Origin: Antedon mediterranea
Taxonomy: Eukaryota; Echinodermata; Crinoidea; Comatulida; Antedonidae
Assembly: GCF_964355755.1 (NCBI RefSeq)
Contig: NC_092678.1
Span: 10,328,922 to 10,392,921, forward strand
Direction: 5' to 3'
DNA: 64,000 nucleotides
A model generated the notes under the pieces. The model searched no databases, had not been told where the DNA came from, and was given only the letters and a program-made list of their open reading frames with translations. Within the stretch, counting starts at the first letter, position 1; each line of letters begins with the position of its first letter. Shown piece after piece: positions 35,138 through 49,104 of this stretch. The position numbers were made by a program, and so were the translations under genes.

Positions 35138-38100
35138 AAGTTTTTTCGAAAATCACAAAATGGTCTAAAACGTCTCCAAATGCGATTTGAAGATATTCTG
35201 AGCACTTTGGTGTTTTTATGTTAAAAAGTTTTTTCGAAAATCACAAAATGGTCTAAAACGTCTCCAAATGCGATTTGAAGCTATTCTGTACACTTTGATG
35301 TTTTGTGTGAAAAAGTTTTGTCGAAATGCTCAAAATGGTCTAAAACGTTTTTAAAACGATATTAAGCTATTTTGTGCTCTTTGATGTTTTTGTGTAACCA
35401 AGTTTTTTCGAAAATCACAAAATGGTCTAAAACGTCTCCAAATGCGATTTGAAGCTTTTCTAAGCACTTTGGTGTTTTTATGTTAACAAGTTTTTTCGAA
35501 AATCACAAAATGGTCTAAAACGTCTCAAAATGCGATTTGAAGGTATTCTGAGCACTTTGGTGTTTTTGTGTGAAAAGTTTTAACGAAATGCTCAAAATGG
35601 TCTAAAACGGTTTCTAATGTGATTTTAAGCACTTTGATGTTTTTGTGTAACCAAGTTTTTTCGAAAATCACAAAATGGTCTAAAACGTCTCCAAATGCGA
35701 TTTGAAGCTATTCTGTACACTTTGATGTTTTGTGTGAAAAAAGTTTTGTCGAAATGCTCAAAATGGTCTAAAACGTTTTTAAAACGATATTGAGCTATTT
35801 TGTGCTCTTTGATGTTTTTGTGTAACCAAGTTTTATCGAAATGAACAAAATGGTCTAAAACGTCTCCAAATGCGATTTGAAGCTTTTCCAAGCACTTTGC
35901 TGTTTTTATATTAAGTTTTTTCGAAAATCACAAAATGGTCTAAAACGTCTCTAAATGCGATTTGAAGGTATTCTGAGCAATTTGGTGTTTTTGTGTGAAA
36001 AGTTTTAACGAAATGCTCAAAATTGTCTAAAACGGTTTCTAATGTGATTTTAAGCACTTTGATGTTTTTGTAAAACCAAGTTTCATCGAAATGCACAAAA
36101 TGGTCTAAAACGTCTCCAAATGCGATTTGAAGCTATTCTGTACACTTTGATGTTTTGTGTGAAAAAAGTTTTGTCGAAATGCTCAAAATGGTCTAAAACG
36201 TTTTTAAAACGATATTAAGCTATTTTGTGCTCTTTGATGTTTTTGTGTAACCAAGTTTTATCGAAATGAACAAAATGGTCTAAAACGTCTCCAAATGCGA
36301 TTTGAAGCTTTTCCAAGCACTTTGCTGTTTTTATGTTAACAGGTTTTTTCGAAAATCACAAAATGGTCTAAAACGTCTCAAAATGCGATTTGAAGGTATT
36401 CTGAGCACTTTGGTGTTTTTGTGTGAAAAGTTTTAACGAAATGCTCAAAATTGTCTAAAACGGTTTCTAATGTGATTTTAAGCACTTTGATGTTTTTGTA
36501 AAACCAAGTTTCATCGAAATGCACAAAATGGTCTAAAATGTCTCCAAATGCGATTTGAAGCTTTTCCAAGCACTTTGCTGTTTTTATGTTAACAAGCTTT
36601 TTCGAAAATCACAAAAGGGTCTAAAACGTCTCCAAATGTGATTTGAAGATATTCTGAGCACTTTGGTATTTTTATGTTAAAAAGTTTTTTCGAAAATCAC
36701 AAAATGGTCTAAAACGTCTCCAAATGCGATTTGAAGATATTCTGAGCACTTTGGTGTTTTTATGTTAAAAAGTTTTTTCGAAAATCACAAAATGGTCTAA
36801 AACGTCTCCAAATGCGATTTGAAGCTATTCTGTACACTTTGATGTTTTGTGTGAAAAAGTTTTGTCGAAATGCTCAAAATGGTTTAAAACGTTTTTAAAA
36901 CGATATTAAGCTATTTTGTGCTCTTTGATGTTTTTGTATAACCAAGTTTCATCGAAATGCACAAAATGGTCTAAAACGTCTCCAAATACGATTTGAAGCT
37001 TTTCCAAGCACTTTGCTGTTTTTATGTTAACAAGTTTTTTCGAAAATCACAAAATTGTCTAAAACGTCTCAAAATGCGATTTGAAGGTATTCTGAGCACT
37101 TTGGTGTTTTTGTGTGAAAAGTTTTAACGAAAAGCTCAAAATGGTCTAAAACGGTTCTAATGTGATTTTAAGCACTTTGATGTTTTTGTACAACCAAGTT
37201 TCATCGAAATGCTCAAAATGGTCTAAAACGTTTTTAAAACGATATTAAGCTATTTTGTGCTCTTTGATGTTTTTGTGTAACCAAGTTTTTTTCGAAAATC
37301 ACAAAATGGTCTAAAACGTCTCCAAATGCGATTTGAAGCTTTTCTAAGCACTTTGGTGTTTTTATGTTAACAAGTTTTTTCGAAAATCGCAAAATGGTCT
37401 AAAACGTCTCAAAATGCGATTTGAAGGTATTCTGAGCACTTTGGTGTTTTTGTGTGAAAAGTTTTAACGAAATGCTCAAAATGGTCTAAAACGGTTTCTA
37501 ATGTGATTTTAACCACTTTGATGTTTTTGTGTAACCAAGTTCTTTTCGAAAATCACAAAATGGTCTAAAACGTCTCCAAATGCGATTTGAAGCTTTTCTA
37601 AGCACTTTGGTGTTTTTATGTTAACAAGTTTTTTCGAAAATCACAAAATGGTCTAAAACGTCTCAAAATGCGATTTGAAGGTATTCTGAGCACTTTGGTG
37701 TTTTTGTGTGAAAAGTTTTAACGAAATGCTCAAAATGGTCTAAAACGGTTTCTAATGTGATTTTAACCACTTTGATGTTTTTGTGTAACCAAGTTTTTTC
37801 GAAAATCACAAAATGGTCTAAAACGTCTCCAAATGCGATTTGAAGCTTTTCTAAGCACTTTGGTGTTTTTATGTTAACAAGTTTTTTCGAAAATCACAAA
37901 ATGGTCTAAAACGTCTCCAAATGCGATTTGAAGCTATTCTGTACACTTTGATGTTTTGTGTGAAAAAAGTTTTGTCGAAATGCTCAAAATGGTCTAAAAC
38001 GTTTTTAAAACGATATTAAGCTATTTTGTGCTCTTTGATGTTTTTGTGTAACCAAGTTTTATCGAAATGAACAAAATGTTCTAAAACGTCTCCAAATGCG

Positions 38101-38741
38101 ATTTGAAGCTTTTCCAAGCACTTTGCTGTTTTTATGTTAAGTTTTTTCGAAAATCACAAATTGGTCTAAAACGTCTCTAAATGCGAGTTGAAGGTATTCT
38201 GAGCACTTTGGTGTTTTTGTGTGAAAAGTTTTAACGAAATGCTCAAAATTGTCTAAAACGGTTTCTAATGTGATTTTAAGCACTTTGATGTTTTTGTAAA
38301 ACCAAGTTTCATCGAAATGCACAAAATGGTCTAAAACGTCTCCAAATGCGATTTGAAGCTTTTCCAAGCACTTTGCTGTTTTTATGTTAACAAGCTTTTT
38401 CGAAAATCACAAAATGGTCTAAAACGTCTCCAAATGCGATTTGAAGATATTCTGAGCACTTTGGTGTTTTTATGTTAAAAAGTTTTTTCGAAAATCACAA
38501 AATGGTCTAAAACGTCTCCAAATGCGATTTGAAGCTCTTCTGTACACTTTGATGTTTTGTGTGAATAAGTTTTGTCAAAATGCTCAAAATGGTCTAAAAC
38601 GTTTTTAAAACGATATTAAGCTATTTTGTGCTCTTTGATGTTTTTGTATAACCAAGTTTTTTCGAAAATCACAAAATTGTCTAAAACGTCTCCAAATGCG
38701 ATTTGAAGATATTCTGAGCACTTTGGTGTTTTTATGTTAAA

Positions 38742-38827
38742 AAGTTTTTTCGAAAATCACAAAATGGTCTAAAACGTCTCCAAATGCGATTTGAAGATAT
38801 TCTGAGCACTTTGGTGTTTTGTGTGAA
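38742..38827 (+). repeat. Chimeric monomer A/B at a duplication junction
   Basis: Class A to ctttggtg, then class B tail ttttgtgtgaa, followed by class C. It marks the left end of the 2,334-bp duplication. At the internal boundary (41,149) the same tail belongs to a normal class B monomer. Confidence 0.85.
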
Positions 38828-41148
38828 AAGTTTTGTCGAAATGCTCAAAATGGTCTAAAACGTTTTTAAAACGATATTAAGCTATTTTGTGCTCTTTGAT
38901 GTTTTTGTGTAACCAAGTTTCATCGAAATGAACAAAATGGTCTAAAACGTCTCCAAATGCGATTTGAAGCTTTTCTAAGCACTTTGGTGTTTTTATGTTA
39001 ACAAGTTTTTTCGAAAATCACAAAATGGTCTAAAACGTCTCCAAATGCGATTTGAAGATATTCTGAGCACTTTGCTGTTTTTATGTTAACAAGTTTTTTC
39101 GAAAATCACAAAATGGTCTAAAACGTCTCAAAATGCTATTTGAAGGTATTCTGAGCACTTTGGTGTTTTTGTGTGAAAAGTTTTAACGAAATGCTCAAAA
39201 TGGTCTAAAACGGTTCTAATGTGATTTTAAGCACTTTGATGTTTTTGTATAACCAAGTTTCATCGAAATGCTCAAAATGGTCTAAAACGTTTTTAAAACG
39301 ATATTAAGCTATTTTGTGCTCTTTGATGTTTTTGTGTAACGAAGTTTCATCGAAATGAACAAAATGGTCTAAAACGTCTCCAAATGCGATTTGAAGCTTT
39401 TCCAAGCACTTTGCTGTTTTTATGTTAACAAGTTTTTTCGAAAATCACAAAATGGCCTAAAACCTCTCAAAATGCGATTTCAAGGTATTCTGAGCACTTT
39501 GGTGTTTTTGTGTGAAAGGTTTTAACGAAATGCTCAAAATGGTCTAAAACGGTTTCTAATGTGATTTTAAGCACTTTGATGTTTTTGTATAACCAAGTTT
39601 CATCAAAATGCACAAAATGGTCTAAAACGTCTCCAAATGCGATTTGAAGCTTTTCTAAGCACTTTGCTGTTTTTATGTTAAAAAGTTTTTTCGAAAATCA
39701 CAAAATGGTCTAAAACGTCTCCAAATGCGATTTGAAGATATTCTGAGCACTTTGGTGTTTTTATGTTAAAAAGTTTTTTCGAAAATCACAAAATGGTCTA
39801 AAACGTCTCCAAATGCGATTTGAAGATATTCTGAGCACTTTGGTGTTTTTATGTTAAAAAGTTTTTTCGAAAATCACAAAATGGTCTAAAACGTCTCCAA
39901 ATGCGATTTGAAGCTATTCTGTACACTTTGATGTTTTGTGTGAAAAAGTTTTGTCGAAATGCTCAAAATGGTCTAAAACGTTTTTAAAACGATATTAAGC
40001 TATTTTGTGCTCTTTGATGTTTTTGTGTAACCAAGTTTTATCGAAATGAACAAAATGGTCTAAAACGTCTCCAAATGCGATTTGAAGCTTTTCTAAGCAC
40101 TTTGCTGTTTTTATGTTAACAAGTTTTTTCGAAAATCACAAAATGGTCTAAAACGTCTCCAAATGGGATTTGAAGCTTTTCTAAGCACTTTGGTGTTTTT
40201 ATGTTAACAAGTTTTTTCGAAAAACACAAAATGGTCTAAAACGTCTCCAAATGCGATTTGAAGATATTCTGAGCACTTTGGTGTTTTTATGTTAAAAAGT
40301 ATTTTCGAAAATCACAAAATGGTCTAAAACGTCTCCAAATGCGATTTGAAGCTCTTCTGTACACTTTGATGTTTTGTGTGAAAAAGTTTAGTCGAAATGC
40401 TCAAAATGGTCTAAAACGTTTTTAAAACGATATTAAGCTATTTTGTGCTCTTTGATGTTTTTGTGTAACCAAGTTTCATCGAAAATCACAAAATGGTCTA
40501 AAACGTCTCCAAATGCGATTTGAAGCTTTTCCAAGCACTTTGCTGTTTTTATGTTAACAAGTTTTTTCGAAAATCACAAAATGGTCTAAAACGTCTCAAA
40601 ATGCGATTTGAAGGTATTCTGAGCACTTTGGTGTTTTTGTGTGAAAAGTTTTAACGAAATGCTCAAAATTGTCTAAAACGGTTTCTAATGTGATTTTAAG
40701 CACTTTGATGTTTTTGTAAAACCAAGTTTCATCGAAATGAACAAAATGGTCTAAAATGTCTCCAAATGCGATTTGAAGCTTTTCCAAGCACTTTGCTGTT
40801 TTTATGTTAACAAGCTTTTTCGAAAATCACAAAATGGTCTAAAACGTCTCCAAATGCGATTTGAAGATATTCTGAGCACTTTGGTGTTTTTATGTTAAAA
40901 AGTTTTTTCGAAAATCACAAAATGGTCTAAAACGTCTCCAAATGCGATTTGAAGATATTCTAAGCACTTTGGTGTTTTTATGTTAACAAGTTTTTTCGAA
41001 AATCACAAAATGGTCTAAAACGTCTCCAAATGCGATTTGAAGATATTCTGAGCACTTTGGTGTTTTTCTGTTAAAAAGTATTTTCGAAAATCACAAAATG
41101 GTCTAAAACGTCTCCAAATGCAATTTGAAGCTATTCTGTACACTTTGA
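38815..41148 (+). repeat. 2,334-bp tandem duplication, copy 1
   Basis: Directly followed by a second copy at 41,149-43,482. Shared private changes are aaaacctctcaaaatgcg after atggcctaaaac (39,451/41,785) and tttcatcaaaatg (39,601/41,935). I noticed no difference between the copies in the positions compared. The unit begins inside a chimeric monomer (38,742-38,827) where ctttggtg joins a class B tail. Confidence 0.88.
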
Positions 41149-43482
41149 TGTTTTGTGTGAAAAGTTTTGTCGAAATGCTCAAAATGGTCTAAAACGTTTT
41201 TAAAACGATATTAAGCTATTTTGTGCTCTTTGATGTTTTTGTGTAACCAAGTTTCATCGAAATGAACAAAATGGTCTAAAACGTCTCCAAATGCGATTTG
41301 AAGCTTTTCTAAGCACTTTGGTGTTTTTATGTTAACAAGTTTTTTCGAAAATCACAAAATGGTCTAAAACGTCTCCAAATGCGATTTGAAGATATTCTGA
41401 GCACTTTGCTGTTTTTATGTTAACAAGTTTTTTCGAAAATCACAAAATGGTCTAAAACGTCTCAAAATGCTATTTGAAGGTATTCTGAGCACTTTGGTGT
41501 TTTTGTGTGAAAAGTTTTAACGAAATGCTCAAAATGGTCTAAAACGGTTCTAATGTGATTTTAAGCACTTTGATGTTTTTGTATAACCAAGTTTCATCGA
41601 AATGCTCAAAATGGTCTAAAACGTTTTTAAAACGATATTAAGCTATTTTGTGCTCTTTGATGTTTTTGTGTAACGAAGTTTCATCGAAATGAACAAAATG
41701 GTCTAAAACGTCTCCAAATGCGATTTGAAGCTTTTCCAAGCACTTTGCTGTTTTTATGTTAACAAGTTTTTTCGAAAATCACAAAATGGCCTAAAACCTC
41801 TCAAAATGCGATTTCAAGGTATTCTGAGCACTTTGGTGTTTTTGTGTGAAAGGTTTTAACGAAATGCTCAAAATGGTCTAAAACGGTTTCTAATGTGATT
41901 TTAAGCACTTTGATGTTTTTGTATAACCAAGTTTCATCAAAATGCACAAAATGGTCTAAAACGTCTCCAAATGCGATTTGAAGCTTTTCTAAGCACTTTG
42001 CTGTTTTTATGTTAAAAAGTTTTTTCGAAAATCACAAAATGGTCTAAAACGTCTCCAAATGCGATTTGAAGATATTCTGAGCACTTTGGTGTTTTTATGT
42101 TAAAAAGTTTTTTCGAAAATCACAAAATGGTCTAAAACGTCTCCAAATGCGATTTGAAGATATTCTGAGCACTTTGGTGTTTTTATGTTAAAAAGTTTTT
42201 TCGAAAATCACAAAATGGTCTAAAACGTCTCCAAATGCGATTTGAAGCTATTCTGTACACTTTGATGTTTTGTGTGAAAAAGTTTTGTCGAAATGCTCAA
42301 AATGGTCTAAAACGTTTTTAAAACGATATTAAGCTATTTTGTGCTCTTTGATGTTTTTGTGTAACCAAGTTTTATCGAAATGAACAAAATGGTCTAAAAC
42401 GTCTCCAAATGCGATTTGAAGCTTTTCTAAGCACTTTGCTGTTTTTATGTTAACAAGTTTTTTCGAAAATCACAAAATGGTCTAAAACGTCTCCAAATGG
42501 GATTTGAAGCTTTTCTAAGCACTTTGGTGTTTTTATGTTAACAAGTTTTTTCGAAAAACACAAAATGGTCTAAAACGTCTCCAAATGCGATTTGAAGATA
42601 TTCTGAGCACTTTGGTGTTTTTATGTTAAAAAGTATTTTCGAAAATCACAAAATGGTCTAAAACGTCTCCAAATGCGATTTGAAGCTCTTCTGTACACTT
42701 TGATGTTTTGTGTGAAAAAGTTTAGTCGAAATGCTCAAAATGGTCTAAAACGTTTTTAAAACGATATTAAGCTATTTTGTGCTCTTTGATGTTTTTGTGT
42801 AACCAAGTTTCATCGAAAATCACAAAATGGTCTAAAACGTCTCCAAATGCGATTTGAAGCTTTTCCAAGCACTTTGCTGTTTTTATGTTAACAAGTTTTT
42901 TCGAAAATCACAAAATGGTCTAAAACGTCTCAAAATGCGATTTGAAGGTATTCTGAGCACTTTGGTGTTTTTGTGTGAAAAGTTTTAACGAAATGCTCAA
43001 AATTGTCTAAAACGGTTTCTAATGTGATTTTAAGCACTTTGATGTTTTTGTAAAACCAAGTTTCATCGAAATGAACAAAATGGTCTAAAATGTCTCCAAA
43101 TGCGATTTGAAGCTTTTCCAAGCACTTTGCTGTTTTTATGTTAACAAGCTTTTTCGAAAATCACAAAATGGTCTAAAACGTCTCCAAATGCGATTTGAAG
43201 ATATTCTGAGCACTTTGGTGTTTTTATGTTAAAAAGTTTTTTCGAAAATCACAAAATGGTCTAAAACGTCTCCAAATGCGATTTGAAGATATTCTAAGCA
43301 CTTTGGTGTTTTTATGTTAACAAGTTTTTTCGAAAATCACAAAATGGTCTAAAACGTCTCCAAATGCGATTTGAAGATATTCTGAGCACTTTGGTGTTTT
43401 TCTGTTAAAAAGTATTTTCGAAAATCACAAAATGGTCTAAAACGTCTCCAAATGCAATTTGAAGCTATTCTGTACACTTTGA
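41149..43482 (+). repeat. 2,334-bp tandem duplication, copy 2
   Basis: At its right end it carries on with gaaaaagttttgtcaaaagg, whereas copy 1 returns to the start of the unit. Its right-hand 1.5 kb (41,987-43,482) occurs a third time at 45,546-47,041 through the next duplication. Confidence 0.88.
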
Positions 43483-45545
43483 TGTTTTGTGTGAAAAAGT
43501 TTTGTCAAAAGGCTCAAAATGGTCTAAAACGTTTTTAAAACGATATTAAGCTATTTTGTGCTCTTTGATGTTTTTGTATAACCAAGTTTTTTCGAAAATC
43601 ACAAAATGGTCTAAAACGTCTCCAAATGCGATTTGAAGCTTTTCTAAACACTTTGGTGTTTTTATGTTAACAAGTTTTTTCGAAAATCACAAAATGGTCT
43701 AAAACGTCTCCAAATCCGATTTGAAGCTATTCTGTACACTTTGATGTTTTGTGTGAAAAAGTTTTGTCGAAATGCTCAAAATGGTCTAAAACGTTTTTAA
43801 AACGATATTAAGCTATTTTGTGCTCTTTGATGTTTTTGTGTAACCAAGTTTCATCGATATGAACAAAATGGTCTAAAACGTCTCCAAATGCGATTTGAAG
43901 CTTTTCCAAGCACTTTGCTGTTTTTATGTTAACAAGTTTTTTCGAAAATCACAAAATTGTCTAAAACGTCTCAAAATGTGATTTGAAGGTATTCTTAGCA
44001 CTTTGGTGTTTTTGTGTGAAAAGTTTTAACGAAAAGCTCAAAATGGTCTAAAACGGTTCTAATGTGATTTTAAGCACTTTGATGTTTTTGTACAACCAAG
44101 TTTCATCGAAATGCTCAAAATGGTCTAAAACGTTTTTAAAACGATATTAAGCTATTTTGTGCTCTTTGATGTTTTTGTGTAACCAAGTTTTTTCGAAAAT
44201 CACAAAATGGTCTAAAACGTCTCCAAATGCGATTTGAAGCTTTTCTAAGCACTTTGGTGTTTTTATGTTAACAAGTTTTTTCGAAAATCACAAAATGGTC
44301 TAAAACGTCTCCAAATGCGATTTGAAGATATTCTGAGCACTTTGGTGTTTTTCTGTTAAAAAGTATTTTCGAAAATCACAAAATGGTCTAAAACGTCTCC
44401 AAATGCAATTTGAAGCTATTCTGTACACTTTGATGTTTTGTGTGAAAAAGTTTTGTCAAAATGCTCAAAATGGTCTAAAACGTTTTTAAAACGATATTAA
44501 GCTATTTTGTGCTCTTTGATGTTTTTGTATAACCAAGTTTTTTCGAAAATCACAAAATGGTCTAAAACGTCTCCAAATGCGATTTGAAGCTTTTCTAAAC
44601 ACTTTGGTGTTTTTATGTTAACAAGTTTTTTCGAAAATCACAAAATGGTCTAAAACGTCTCCAAATCCGATTTGAAGCTATTCTGTACACTTTGATGTTT
44701 TGTGTGAAAAAGTTTTGTCGAAATGCTCAAAATGGTCTAAAACGTTTTTAAAACGATATTAAGCTATTTTGTGCTCTTTGATGTTTTTGTGTAACCAAGT
44801 TTCATCGATATGAACAAAATGGTCTAAAACGTCTCAAAATGCGATTTGAAGGTATTCTGAGCACTTTGGTGTTTTTGGGTGAAAAGTTTTAACGAAATGC
44901 TCAAAATGGTCTAAAACGGTTTCTAATGTGATTTTAAGCACTTTGAAGTATTTGTAAAAACAAGTTTCATCGAAATGCACAAAATAGTCTAAAACGTCTC
45001 CAAATGCGATTTGAAGCTTTTCTAAGCACTTTGGTGTTTTTATGTTAACAAGTTTTTTCGAAAATCACAAAATGGTCTAAAACGTCTCCAAATGCGATTT
45101 GAAGATATTCTGAGCACTTTGGTGTTTTTATGTTAAAAAGTATTTTCGAAAATCACAAAATGGTCTAAAACGTCTCCAAATGCGATTTGAAGCTCTTCTT
45201 TACACTTTGATGTTTTTTGTGAAAAAGTTTAGTCGAAATGCTCAAAATGGTCTATAACGTTTTTAAAACGATATTAAGCTATTTTGTGCTCTTTGATGTT
45301 TTTGTGTAACCAAGTTTCATCGAAAATCACAAAATGGTCTAAAACGTCTCCAAATGCGATTTGAAGATATTCTGAGCACTTTGGTGTTTTTATGTTAACA
45401 AGTTTTTTCGAAAATCACAAAATGGTCTAAAACGTCTCCAAATGCGATTTGAAGATATTCTGAGCACTTTGGTGTTTTTATGTTAAAAAGTTTTTTCGAA
45501 AATCACAAAATGGTCTAAAACGTCTCCAAATGCGATTTGAAGCTA
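41987..45545 (+). repeat. 3,559-bp tandem duplication, copy 1
   Basis: Repeated directly at 45,546-49,104. Shared private changes are gtcaaaaggctc (43,504/47,063), caaaatgtgattt with attcttagc (43,97x/47,53x), and cttctttacac with gttttttgtg (45,19x/48,75x). No difference noticed in the positions compared. The junction at 45,545 lies inside a class B/class D chimera. Confidence 0.88.
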
Positions 45546-45575
45546 TTCTAAGCACTTTGCTGTTTTTATGTTAAA
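45488..45575 (+). repeat. Chimeric monomer B/D at a duplication junction
   Basis: Class B start through gaagcta, then the class D/G block ttctaagcactttgctg. It is the internal junction of the 3,559-bp duplication, so it shows the point of exchange within a seven-base window around 45,545. Confidence 0.85.
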
Positions 45576-48500
45576 AAGTTTTTTCGAAAATCACAAAATG
45601 GTCTAAAACGTCTCCAAATGCGATTTGAAGATATTCTGAGCACTTTGGTGTTTTTATGTTAAAAAGTTTTTTCGAAAATCACAAAATGGTCTAAAACGTC
45701 TCCAAATGCGATTTGAAGATATTCTGAGCACTTTGGTGTTTTTATGTTAAAAAGTTTTTTCGAAAATCACAAAATGGTCTAAAACGTCTCCAAATGCGAT
45801 TTGAAGCTATTCTGTACACTTTGATGTTTTGTGTGAAAAAGTTTTGTCGAAATGCTCAAAATGGTCTAAAACGTTTTTAAAACGATATTAAGCTATTTTG
45901 TGCTCTTTGATGTTTTTGTGTAACCAAGTTTTATCGAAATGAACAAAATGGTCTAAAACGTCTCCAAATGCGATTTGAAGCTTTTCTAAGCACTTTGCTG
46001 TTTTTATGTTAACAAGTTTTTTCGAAAATCACAAAATGGTCTAAAACGTCTCCAAATGGGATTTGAAGCTTTTCTAAGCACTTTGGTGTTTTTATGTTAA
46101 CAAGTTTTTTCGAAAAACACAAAATGGTCTAAAACGTCTCCAAATGCGATTTGAAGATATTCTGAGCACTTTGGTGTTTTTATGTTAAAAAGTATTTTCG
46201 AAAATCACAAAATGGTCTAAAACGTCTCCAAATGCGATTTGAAGCTCTTCTGTACACTTTGATGTTTTGTGTGAAAAAGTTTAGTCGAAATGCTCAAAAT
46301 GGTCTAAAACGTTTTTAAAACGATATTAAGCTATTTTGTGCTCTTTGATGTTTTTGTGTAACCAAGTTTCATCGAAAATCACAAAATGGTCTAAAACGTC
46401 TCCAAATGCGATTTGAAGCTTTTCCAAGCACTTTGCTGTTTTTATGTTAACAAGTTTTTTCGAAAATCACAAAATGGTCTAAAACGTCTCAAAATGCGAT
46501 TTGAAGGTATTCTGAGCACTTTGGTGTTTTTGTGTGAAAAGTTTTAACGAAATGCTCAAAATTGTCTAAAACGGTTTCTAATGTGATTTTAAGCACTTTG
46601 ATGTTTTTGTAAAACCAAGTTTCATCGAAATGAACAAAATGGTCTAAAATGTCTCCAAATGCGATTTGAAGCTTTTCCAAGCACTTTGCTGTTTTTATGT
46701 TAACAAGCTTTTTCGAAAATCACAAAATGGTCTAAAACGTCTCCAAATGCGATTTGAAGATATTCTGAGCACTTTGGTGTTTTTATGTTAAAAAGTTTTT
46801 TCGAAAATCACAAAATGGTCTAAAACGTCTCCAAATGCGATTTGAAGATATTCTAAGCACTTTGGTGTTTTTATGTTAACAAGTTTTTTCGAAAATCACA
46901 AAATGGTCTAAAACGTCTCCAAATGCGATTTGAAGATATTCTGAGCACTTTGGTGTTTTTCTGTTAAAAAGTATTTTCGAAAATCACAAAATGGTCTAAA
47001 ACGTCTCCAAATGCAATTTGAAGCTATTCTGTACACTTTGATGTTTTGTGTGAAAAAGTTTTGTCAAAAGGCTCAAAATGGTCTAAAACGTTTTTAAAAC
47101 GATATTAAGCTATTTTGTGCTCTTTGATGTTTTTGTATAACCAAGTTTTTTCGAAAATCACAAAATGGTCTAAAACGTCTCCAAATGCGATTTGAAGCTT
47201 TTCTAAACACTTTGGTGTTTTTATGTTAACAAGTTTTTTCGAAAATCACAAAATGGTCTAAAACGTCTCCAAATCCGATTTGAAGCTATTCTGTACACTT
47301 TGATGTTTTGTGTGAAAAAGTTTTGTCGAAATGCTCAAAATGGTCTAAAACGTTTTTAAAACGATATTAAGCTATTTTGTGCTCTTTGATGTTTTTGTGT
47401 AACCAAGTTTCATCGATATGAACAAAATGGTCTAAAACGTCTCCAAATGCGATTTGAAGCTTTTCCAAGCACTTTGCTGTTTTTATGTTAACAAGTTTTT
47501 TCGAAAATCACAAAATTGTCTAAAACGTCTCAAAATGTGATTTGAAGGTATTCTTAGCACTTTGGTGTTTTTGTGTGAAAAGTTTTAACGAAAAGCTCAA
47601 AATGGTCTAAAACGGTTCTAATGTGATTTTAAGCACTTTGATGTTTTTGTACAACCAAGTTTCATCGAAATGCTCAAAATGGTCTAAAACGTTTTTAAAA
47701 CGATATTAAGCTATTTTGTGCTCTTTGATGTTTTTGTGTAACCAAGTTTTTTCGAAAATCACAAAATGGTCTAAAACGTCTCCAAATGCGATTTGAAGCT
47801 TTTCTAAGCACTTTGGTGTTTTTATGTTAACAAGTTTTTTCGAAAATCACAAAATGGTCTAAAACGTCTCCAAATGCGATTTGAAGATATTCTGAGCACT
47901 TTGGTGTTTTTCTGTTAAAAAGTATTTTCGAAAATCACAAAATGGTCTAAAACGTCTCCAAATGCAATTTGAAGCTATTCTGTACACTTTGATGTTTTGT
48001 GTGAAAAAGTTTTGTCAAAATGCTCAAAATGGTCTAAAACGTTTTTAAAACGATATTAAGCTATTTTGTGCTCTTTGATGTTTTTGTATAACCAAGTTTT
48101 TTCGAAAATCACAAAATGGTCTAAAACGTCTCCAAATGCGATTTGAAGCTTTTCTAAACACTTTGGTGTTTTTATGTTAACAAGTTTTTTCGAAAATCAC
48201 AAAATGGTCTAAAACGTCTCCAAATCCGATTTGAAGCTATTCTGTACACTTTGATGTTTTGTGTGAAAAAGTTTTGTCGAAATGCTCAAAATGGTCTAAA
48301 ACGTTTTTAAAACGATATTAAGCTATTTTGTGCTCTTTGATGTTTTTGTGTAACCAAGTTTCATCGATATGAACAAAATGGTCTAAAACGTCTCAAAATG
48401 CGATTTGAAGGTATTCTGAGCACTTTGGTGTTTTTGGGTGAAAAGTTTTAACGAAATGCTCAAAATGGTCTAAAACGGTTTCTAATGTGATTTTAAGCAC

Positions 48501-49104
48501 TTTGAAGTATTTGTAAAAACAAGTTTCATCGAAATGCACAAAATAGTCTAAAACGTCTCCAAATGCGATTTGAAGCTTTTCTAAGCACTTTGGTGTTTTT
48601 ATGTTAACAAGTTTTTTCGAAAATCACAAAATGGTCTAAAACGTCTCCAAATGCGATTTGAAGATATTCTGAGCACTTTGGTGTTTTTATGTTAAAAAGT
48701 ATTTTCGAAAATCACAAAATGGTCTAAAACGTCTCCAAATGCGATTTGAAGCTCTTCTTTACACTTTGATGTTTTTTGTGAAAAAGTTTAGTCGAAATGC
48801 TCAAAATGGTCTATAACGTTTTTAAAACGATATTAAGCTATTTTGTGCTCTTTGATGTTTTTGTGTAACCAAGTTTCATCGAAAATCACAAAATGGTCTA
48901 AAACGTCTCCAAATGCGATTTGAAGATATTCTGAGCACTTTGGTGTTTTTATGTTAACAAGTTTTTTCGAAAATCACAAAATGGTCTAAAACGTCTCCAA
49001 ATGCGATTTGAAGATATTCTGAGCACTTTGGTGTTTTTATGTTAAAAAGTTTTTTCGAAAATCACAAAATGGTCTAAAACGTCTCCAAATGCGATTTGAA
49101 GCTA
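45546..49104 (+). repeat. 3,559-bp tandem duplication, copy 2
   Basis: Colinear with copy 1 to 49,104, where the sequence continues with ctatacac (class B) instead of the hybrid ctaagcac. Its right-hand part, 46,709-49,104, is copied again at 51,031-53,426 by the 4,322-bp duplication. Confidence 0.88.

Larger units (their letters stand above)
29424..38364 (+). repeat. 8.9-kb duplicated block, copy 2 (partner 11,486-20,426)
   Basis: Same content and order as copy 1. To the right of 38,364 it continues like 5.1 kb (ttccaagcac, then caagctttttcg), whereas copy 1 continues like 39.65 kb. The two copies therefore sit in different flanks, and the event was more than a simple adjacent duplication, or the flanks were later exchanged. 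Confidence 0.9.
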
